A program made the position numbers and the translations under genes. The notes below the pieces were generated by a model. That model had not been told where the DNA came from, searched no databases, and saw only the letters and a program-made list of their open reading frames with translations. Shown here one piece after another: positions 58,534 to 64,000 of a stretch of DNA of 64,000 nt. Origin of the DNA: Rosa chinensis (lineage: Eukaryota > Streptophyta > Magnoliopsida > Rosales > Rosaceae); contig NC_037090.1 of NCBI RefSeq assembly GCF_002994745.2, forward strand, positions 33,276,501 through 33,340,500. The letters run 5' to 3'. Each line of letters opens with the position of its first letter. Position 1 is the stretch's first letter.

Positions 58534-60372
58534 CTTGTGTGGCTTGTTTGCAAGTGGTGTAAGGCCCTTTGTTGTGTTGCGGTGGAAGGGATGGCAGGAG
58601 GTAGAAGGCTTTTGGTGGTGACCGTTGTTGACTTCCAGAACGGATGGCATGACACTCCACCGATTGGTCATACACTCGTTGATACACATGTATCATATAC
58701 GAGATTGCGACCGTTCGGGGATCTCCATGGCTCCACAGCGACACCAATAAAAGAGACCCTGCAAAAAAAACAAGAAGTAGCAGAGAGGCCTCAACCTTTT
58801 AGCGTCTGCTTGCCGGCTCCTCCTTCGAACTGCTGGAAACTTCTTCTCTCCTTTGCAGTAGGGCTTCGCCTTCCTCTTGATGTGTTTTCTGCCCTCCAGC
58901 CCTTCTTGCTGCCCCCCTTTTTTTTCTTTTTCTGCTGCTTGAGGTCGAGCCTTTTTATAGGCAGCTAGGAACCCAAACAGTTGGCTAAAGATAAGGATAG
59001 CTTGCAATTTGAATTCAAACTTGAAGTTACGATTTGTTACTTTGAAGATAATCACAACGTACAGCAACAAAACTCCAATTTTCACGTTCGAAGCTTGGAG
59101 CTAGTAGTTTGTTTATTCAAACTTTGGATAGGTGCAAATATCTTTCACCTTGACTCGGTCTTGAGTTTGTAAGAGGTAGATATTATCCAAAATTTGTTGC
59201 CTTTAGTTCACGTGAAGCTAATTGCTTTTTCTTCTTTCATTGGCTCATGCATCCATATGAATTTGAATACCTCCCGTCTCTTTTGCTTTGAACTCCTCTT
59301 ATCCAACAATTTAAATTAAATTGCTTTATTGAACTGGTGGCCAAATAAATATGTATCAATTGCTTTGGCCTCTAACTTTTATTGACAGAGGCCACGACCA
59401 GCCATTTATGGGAGTTAATGAAATTGGCCTTTCGAATTTTTTTGTCTCAACAGTTGCCCCCTCAAGCGTTGTACGTGGAAAGCTTTGCGCGTACGAGGCT
59501 TGACAACTTTTCTTTTCAGTGAAGGAAAGCTTGCGCTTAGACATATGATATCTTCACTGCAACTTACTTGTCCCATATTTGTAAATTTTTTCGCCAGTTG
59601 TGGTTTATACTCGTACAAGGAGTCTCAGAGGTGCAAGGCTTTGTGCCATTGTATCGCAACCTTTTAGCAGAGAAAATGTGATTTTGAGGATTTTGTGGCT
59701 GGATCTAGAATTTGAGACTAGAGCCTACGTACCCATTTAAGGCATCAAGCCTTACGTAGTTCCCACGGATTGCACCTCACCAGGATTTTTCTTGAGGAGG
59801 TCTCTTCTCACTTGAAACTTTCTTGAAGAGCTTTCTCCTTACTTACATCAAGCTTGAGGGAACTTCTAGCTTTCTCCTTGCTTGCATCAAGCTCGAGGAG
59901 ATTTCTACTCACTCGGATCTTTATCGAGGAGATTCATTCTCATTGACTTCGAGAAGATTTCCCCTTACTCAGATTTGTTTCGAGGAGATTTCTCCTCACT
60001 TGAATCTTCTTGGAGAAGATTTCTCCTTACTCGAATTTCCCTCGAGAAGTTTTCTCCTCAAAGAGTTTCTTTGACTTGTAATCCTTCCAGGAGCTTTATT
60101 GACAATCTGCATCCTTTCGTCCTATGCACATGTTAATTAGGCTTTCATGCTTGGTCAGCAAAACCCACTACTTCATTTATCAGATTTTCTCTTTCTTCCT
60201 GATTGATCAGGAATGGAGATATATTTTTGATTGGGTGGCTGCATCTAGTTTTGAGGCTAGACTGCCTACGTACCCCTTTTGAGGGATCAAGCCGTCGTAG
60301 TTCTGGGGGATTTTTTTTTAATTTATTTTTTTTTGAGCACCTTTTGAGAGACAGATAAGGTTGCAGACAAAT

Positions 60373-62166
60373 TTACTTCACTGACGATGTCTCCACCTCA
60401 ATTTCCTTGTTGTTGACCATTTCTTGGATTATGTTCTTCAGAACGAAACAATCCTTTGTTGGATGACTTACAATTCGATGGTACTGGCAATATCTGGGGT
60501 CGTCGGTCTTGTTGACTTCACTCTGTCGTTTTGGTTCAGGGAGCTTGATAGATTGTGCTTCGTTGAGCTCACTGAAAATCAGTTCGACGTCGTCATCATC
60601 GAAAGAGTATTTGACTTCTTTTCTTTCTTTGAGAGTGAGCCTTCTAGACCCTTCTTTTCCTTTGCATTTGTTCGACTTGGTGTCAATTTCGACAAAGGTT
60701 GCCAGTGACTCATCTATATTGTCGACTCTATGGTCTTTAAAGGATGCCCTCTGTGTCATAATCTTCTTACGGGCGACTTGTCTTTCGACATTGCTAGCTT
60801 TTGAGACTAGTGCTTCGAATGTTTGAGGTTCTGCGGTGCTGACAAAAGTTGCTATTTGTGGTAAGAGATTGTTTGAGCACATTTGTACTGCTGATAGCTC
60901 TGTTAATTTTTCCGAGCATTGGAGGCTTAAGCTCCTCCATCTGGAAATGAATTCATTGGTGCTTTCATCAGGCTCCTGTTTAGTGTCAGCCAAGTCGATA
61001 ATTGAGACTTTCTTTTTGGAGCTGACAAATTGTGCCAGAAATGCTCTTTGCATATCGTCCCATGTGAGGATAGAACCTGGTTGTAGTTGACTGTACCAAG
61101 TAAAAGCTGCTCCTCTGAGGGACTGAACAAACTGCCTTACTAGCAATGCATCTGATTGTGATGTTTCCCCGCAGGCTGAGAAGAAATGTGCCAAATGTTC
61201 ATGCGGAGAGCCATCTACTCCATCGAACTTGTCAAAAGTTGGCCTCTGATAGCCTTTAGGGAATGGTAGTGCATCATAATGAGCAGGGTAGGGTTTCAAG
61301 TACCCAGAGAACTGTGGATTTGAGGACGTGTATACTTCTCGGATTCCTTCTGCAATTAGTGTCTTTATGTCTTCAAGACTTGTGATTGCGAATCCATGTC
61401 CTCCTATTTTCTTTTCACAATCACTTTTTTCATGATTTTTGTGATTGCCAATGTTAGCCATAGCGGCTAATTGAGAAGTCAGTGCTGCTATTTGAGCATC
61501 TTTTTCAGCTAGCATTGTCTTCATTTCTTCTAGCTGCTCTTCTATTATTGATGCGTTTGTGACCATAACTGACATGGTCTCAGGCTTTGAGCCGTTATGA
61601 GTCTCAAAAATTTCTTGAGTATTTGGACTAACAACAGGGACCATATATGGTCTTAATTCTGCTAGAAAGTTCGGGAATGCCCCCTGCGGTACATTAGCTC
61701 GAAGTGCCCCCACTGGTACATGAGATGGGAGTCTCATTGCTCGTTGCTTGGACTTGCAAGTTGTAAAAGCTGTTTTGTTGACCACTGATTGACGTTGACG
61801 ATGGTGTACATTAACAACTTTATCCTCTAGATCAGATGACTTGTCAGAGGTTGAAGTGAACTTGACTATCTGAAGTTTGGAAGTTGTATTAGCTATCGTC
61901 GATTGCAGGTGTACTTGTCGTGGGGACTTGAGGGACCGGGCTTCGGGCCTTGTTGGAACCTCATATGGTGTAATGACCAAACTGATTGGAATGGAACCAA
62001 TCATTATCTGAGTTGTGGCGGGGACATGGTTGCGCTTTGAGACGTCGCTTGTGATTAGAGCTTGATCAATGATGCATGAAACATGATGATCAGCTCGTCT
62101 TGCGTCTCCAACCTTTGATTCAGTAGGTTTGAGCTCTTGGAAGTTCATTGTCACTTGTGGTGCCAT
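60373..62166 (-). CDS. gag: gag of TR-GAG unit 3 (597 aa)
   Basis: The translation appears identical to those of units 1 and 2. The flanking LTR on its left is the one carrying the hAT insertion, yet this gag has no change of its own. Confidence 0.92.
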   Translation of the reverse strand: MAPQVTMNFQELKPTESKVGDARRADHHVSCIIDQALITSDVSKRNHVPATTQIMIGSIPISLVITPYEVPTRPEARSLKSPRQVHLQSTIANTTSKLQIVKFTSTSDKSSDLEDKVVNVHHRQRQSVVNKTAFTTCKSKQRAMRLPSHVPVGALRANVPQGAFPNFLAELRPYMVPVVSPNTQEIFETHNGSKPETMSVMVTNASIIEEQLEEMKTMLAEKDAQIAALTSQLAAMANIGNHKNHEKSDCEKKIGGHGFAITSLEDIKTLIAEGIREVYTSSNPQFSGYLKPYPAHYDALPFPKGYQRPTFDKFDGVDGSPHEHLAHFFSACGETSQSDALLVRQFVQSLRGAAFTWYSQLQPGSILTWDDMQRAFLAQFVSSKKKVSIIDLADTKQEPDESTNEFISRWRSLSLQCSEKLTELSAVQMCSNNLLPQIATFVSTAEPQTFEALVSKASNVERQVARKKIMTQRASFKDHRVDNIDESLATFVEIDTKSNKCKGKEGSRRLTLKERKEVKYSFDDDDVELIFSELNEAQSIKLPEPKRQSEVNKTDDPRYCQYHRIVSHPTKDCFVLKNIIQEMVNNKEIEVETSSVK

Positions 62167-62262
62167 ATTGTATCCTGAGGCAAATAAGTAACAAGTATGA
62201 TTAGTTATATCATAAATGGAGATGAAAAGGAGAATGGGTCCCACTGGGCGTGCCAAAAATTA

Positions 62263-64000
62263 TGTTGAGAGAAAATAGCACACAGTGAGCGTAAATGTCA
62301 CCCAACATAATTTCACTCGTATTCATTTAGTGAATAGAGTTTTTATTATTTCGGGTTCGACCCATTCAAAACAGAATGTGTCTCTTAATTACAATCCCCT
62401 GTTACAGGGAAACACCCTTTGATTCCATTTATGAAGAAACCAATTGATGGGATGTGTGTTTCTTTGTTTTTGCGGCTGCACCCGGATATTTGAATGGGTT
62501 GCCTACGTACCCTTGGAGAGGGATCAAGCCACTCGTAGTTCAAGAGTTCCAATGGGTGAATGACTCATTGGAGGGCTTTGATTTTGGAATGAGAGTAGTG
62601 TTTGGGATGAATTTGGTGTAAGTGAACCAGGGATTCGATTTTGCGTTTAGGACGCGGTTGCATCTAGATGAATTTGGTTCTAGATTGCCTACATACCCTT
62701 TGTGGGATCAAACCACATGTAGTTCCGGCATTTGAGATTTAAATGGGTAGATGACCCATTTATTTTGAATTTGTGTTTGGGAGAGGATTTAAAGCCCTTG
62801 AATTTGGTTCGGACTTTATTTGTGTGATTTGGAATGGATTTGATTTTTTGTGCTATTGGGAGAATTTGACTGGAGTCAGTGATTTATTTGGGACTGGCCG
62901 AATTTGACTGGTGGAGTCAGGGATTCTGTTTGGAGTTGTGGTTGCATCTAGTGGGTCGCTAGACTGCCTACATACCCTGTGAAGGGATCAAACCACTGTA
63001 GTTCATCGCAATTTGTATTTCCGGTTTTGTACCGACTTTTGTTTGACGGATGTGTATACATTTTTTTGAACCCGCCAAATGTATTTCTTTTGGACGCCAA
63101 ATTTGGTAGCATCCATTGATTTGATTTAGGCATGCACCTCGTCATGCTGAGCTTCGTGGTCAGGCCTTAGAGATTTGGAGTAGGCTTTTCAGTACTTTGA
63201 AGTTTGTAGGAAAGCTTGCAACTGCTTTGGACACCCATGACCTTATATCTGCACCACATTTGACGGCCATACAAAAACTTCCTGCATATTTGCATGTTGA
63301 CAATTATGCTTAAATGTACTTTTTGTTTTGATATGTGCCGAATGGTTCCCACTGATTTCCTTTAAAAAGAAGGCAGAATGCCACAGTTTATAGATTAGGC
63401 CTTAATTATACATAGCATTTTGTCTTCATATGTCTTGATGACTTTCCACCGCCACAGCTTGTCAACAAAGGATAAGACCAAGAGGAAATGACTTTGTTGC
63501 TGCAACTTTTGCAAGTCTGCGATACCACCGCTTGTCTTCCTTTACTTTCTGCCAAGATTTGATTATTACAAAATGCAGAGTTCATTTCATGCCACACAAT
63601 GAGCACTAGAGGAATCTTGTAGCCTTTGAATATTGTCTTCTTTTCTTCTTTTGATTGATAAAGAGACACGTAGCTGGAAACAAACTTGCTGCACATTTGC
63701 TTAATGGGATGTTTTGAAAGTTTTTGTCTTTAGTCCAAAGGTACAGCAACATCACGGTTTGACAATCATGCTTAATTGCAAATAAATTTTGTCTTGATGT
63801 GTGTTAATCACTTCATGGCCTCTTGTATTATTAAACTTGCATTGTTTCTTGGTCTTTGTTGCCTGACTCCTATTTAAAGCAAGCTTGTAGCAAACTTTGA
63901 CAATCATAGTTCAAATATATAATTTAAAACTCTTTGTCTTTTGATGCAGGTCTTGAACATTCCTCCACCTCCAAGTTTAACGTGGCTACTTGAGAGGTGA
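62263..64000 (-). repeat. TR-GAG LTR4, cut by window end
   Basis: The first 1738 bp of the LTR. A private T at 63888 (C in LTR1-3) marks it. The array may continue outside the window. Confidence 0.92.

Larger units (their letters stand above)
55407..59452 (-). repeat. TR-GAG LTR3, split by a hAT element
   Basis: Same LTR, interrupted at 57789-58533 by a hAT element with its 8-bp duplication. Without the insertion the length equals that of the other LTRs. Confidence 0.93.
43205..64000 (-). mobile_element. tandem array of a gag-only LTR retrotransposon (TR-GAG type)
   Basis: Four LTRs and three internal regions alternate head to tail with a 6101-bp period: LTR1 43205-46496, internal 46497-49305, LTR2 49306-52596, internal 52597-55406, LTR3 55407-59452 (with a hAT insertion), internal 59453-62262, LTR4 62263 to beyond the window. 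LTR ends are TGTTGAGA...TCTCAACA. Each internal region has a primer site, one gag gene and a polypurine tract, but no protease, RT, RNase H or integrase. Copies differ by only a few substitutions and homopolymer lengths. Gag-only elements of this design are known as TR-GAG; the tandem arrangement is the unusual part. Confidence 0.93.

Noticed and set aside
1..64000. tRNA, rRNA or other structured RNA genes
   Set aside because: I scanned for tRNA box A and B pairs and rRNA-like segments and saw none I could support; the only tRNA-like strings are retrotransposon primer sites.

Overview
The window is nuclear DNA of a flowering plant, almost certainly a eudicot. It has spliced genes with GT-AG introns, plant-type genes (WDR6-like, ATG8, organellar PheRS, CNGC, wall-associated kinase) and dense Ty1/copia, Ty3/gypsy, hAT and MITE-like elements. 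The antisense plant-mobile-domain gene in a gypsy element and the overall look suggest a rosid, perhaps Rosaceae; that family guess is weak.

Layout: (1) 1-3567 is a decayed copia element on the minus strand (one LTR in the window), inserted into the integrase gene of an older gypsy element. (2) 3568-10087 is the rest of that gypsy element on plus: broken integrase, a long 3' region carrying an antisense, intron-containing plant-mobile-domain gene (5736-9077, minus), a polypurine tract and a 743-bp 3' LTR. (3) 10088-13310 holds a MITE and two adjacent dead host-gene copies on minus: a WAK-type receptor kinase without its catalytic core, and a TRAF-type zinc-finger protein. (4) 14095-22932 is the one clearly intact host gene: a 19-exon WDR6/Trm734-like WD40 protein, minus strand, 1388 codons plus stop, all splice phases consistent. 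(5) A 312-bp divergent promoter separates it from the first three exons of an ATG8 gene (plus). That gene breaks off and is followed on the same strand by the 3' half of an organellar phenylalanyl-tRNA synthetase gene with three frameshifts. (6) 28799-32910 is a cyclic-nucleotide-gated channel gene (minus) with one frameshift and no IQ tail; its introns carry a foldback element, and a duplicated splice donor lies at an exon/intron border. (7) 33540-40028 is a complete but old copia element (minus) with matching 5-bp target-site duplications. (8) 40029-43204 contains a long inverted-repeat element and unassigned DNA.

(9) 43205-64000 is the most unusual part: a head-to-tail array, LTR-gag-LTR-gag-LTR-gag-LTR (the last cut by the window end). 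The LTRs are about 3.3 kb, each internal region is only about 2.8 kb, and each internal region carries one intact gag gene and no pol. The repeat period is 6101 bp and the copies are nearly identical. One LTR alone carries a 745-bp hAT insertion. Each period contains five dispersed copies of a roughly 70-bp hairpin module whose outer stem shows compensatory base changes, plus a nine-unit array of small palindromes.

Functionally, only the WDR6-like gene looks like a working host gene. The remaining host genes are truncated or frameshifted copies, and the youngest active-looking component is the gag-only retrotransposon family, which would need pol proteins supplied in trans.
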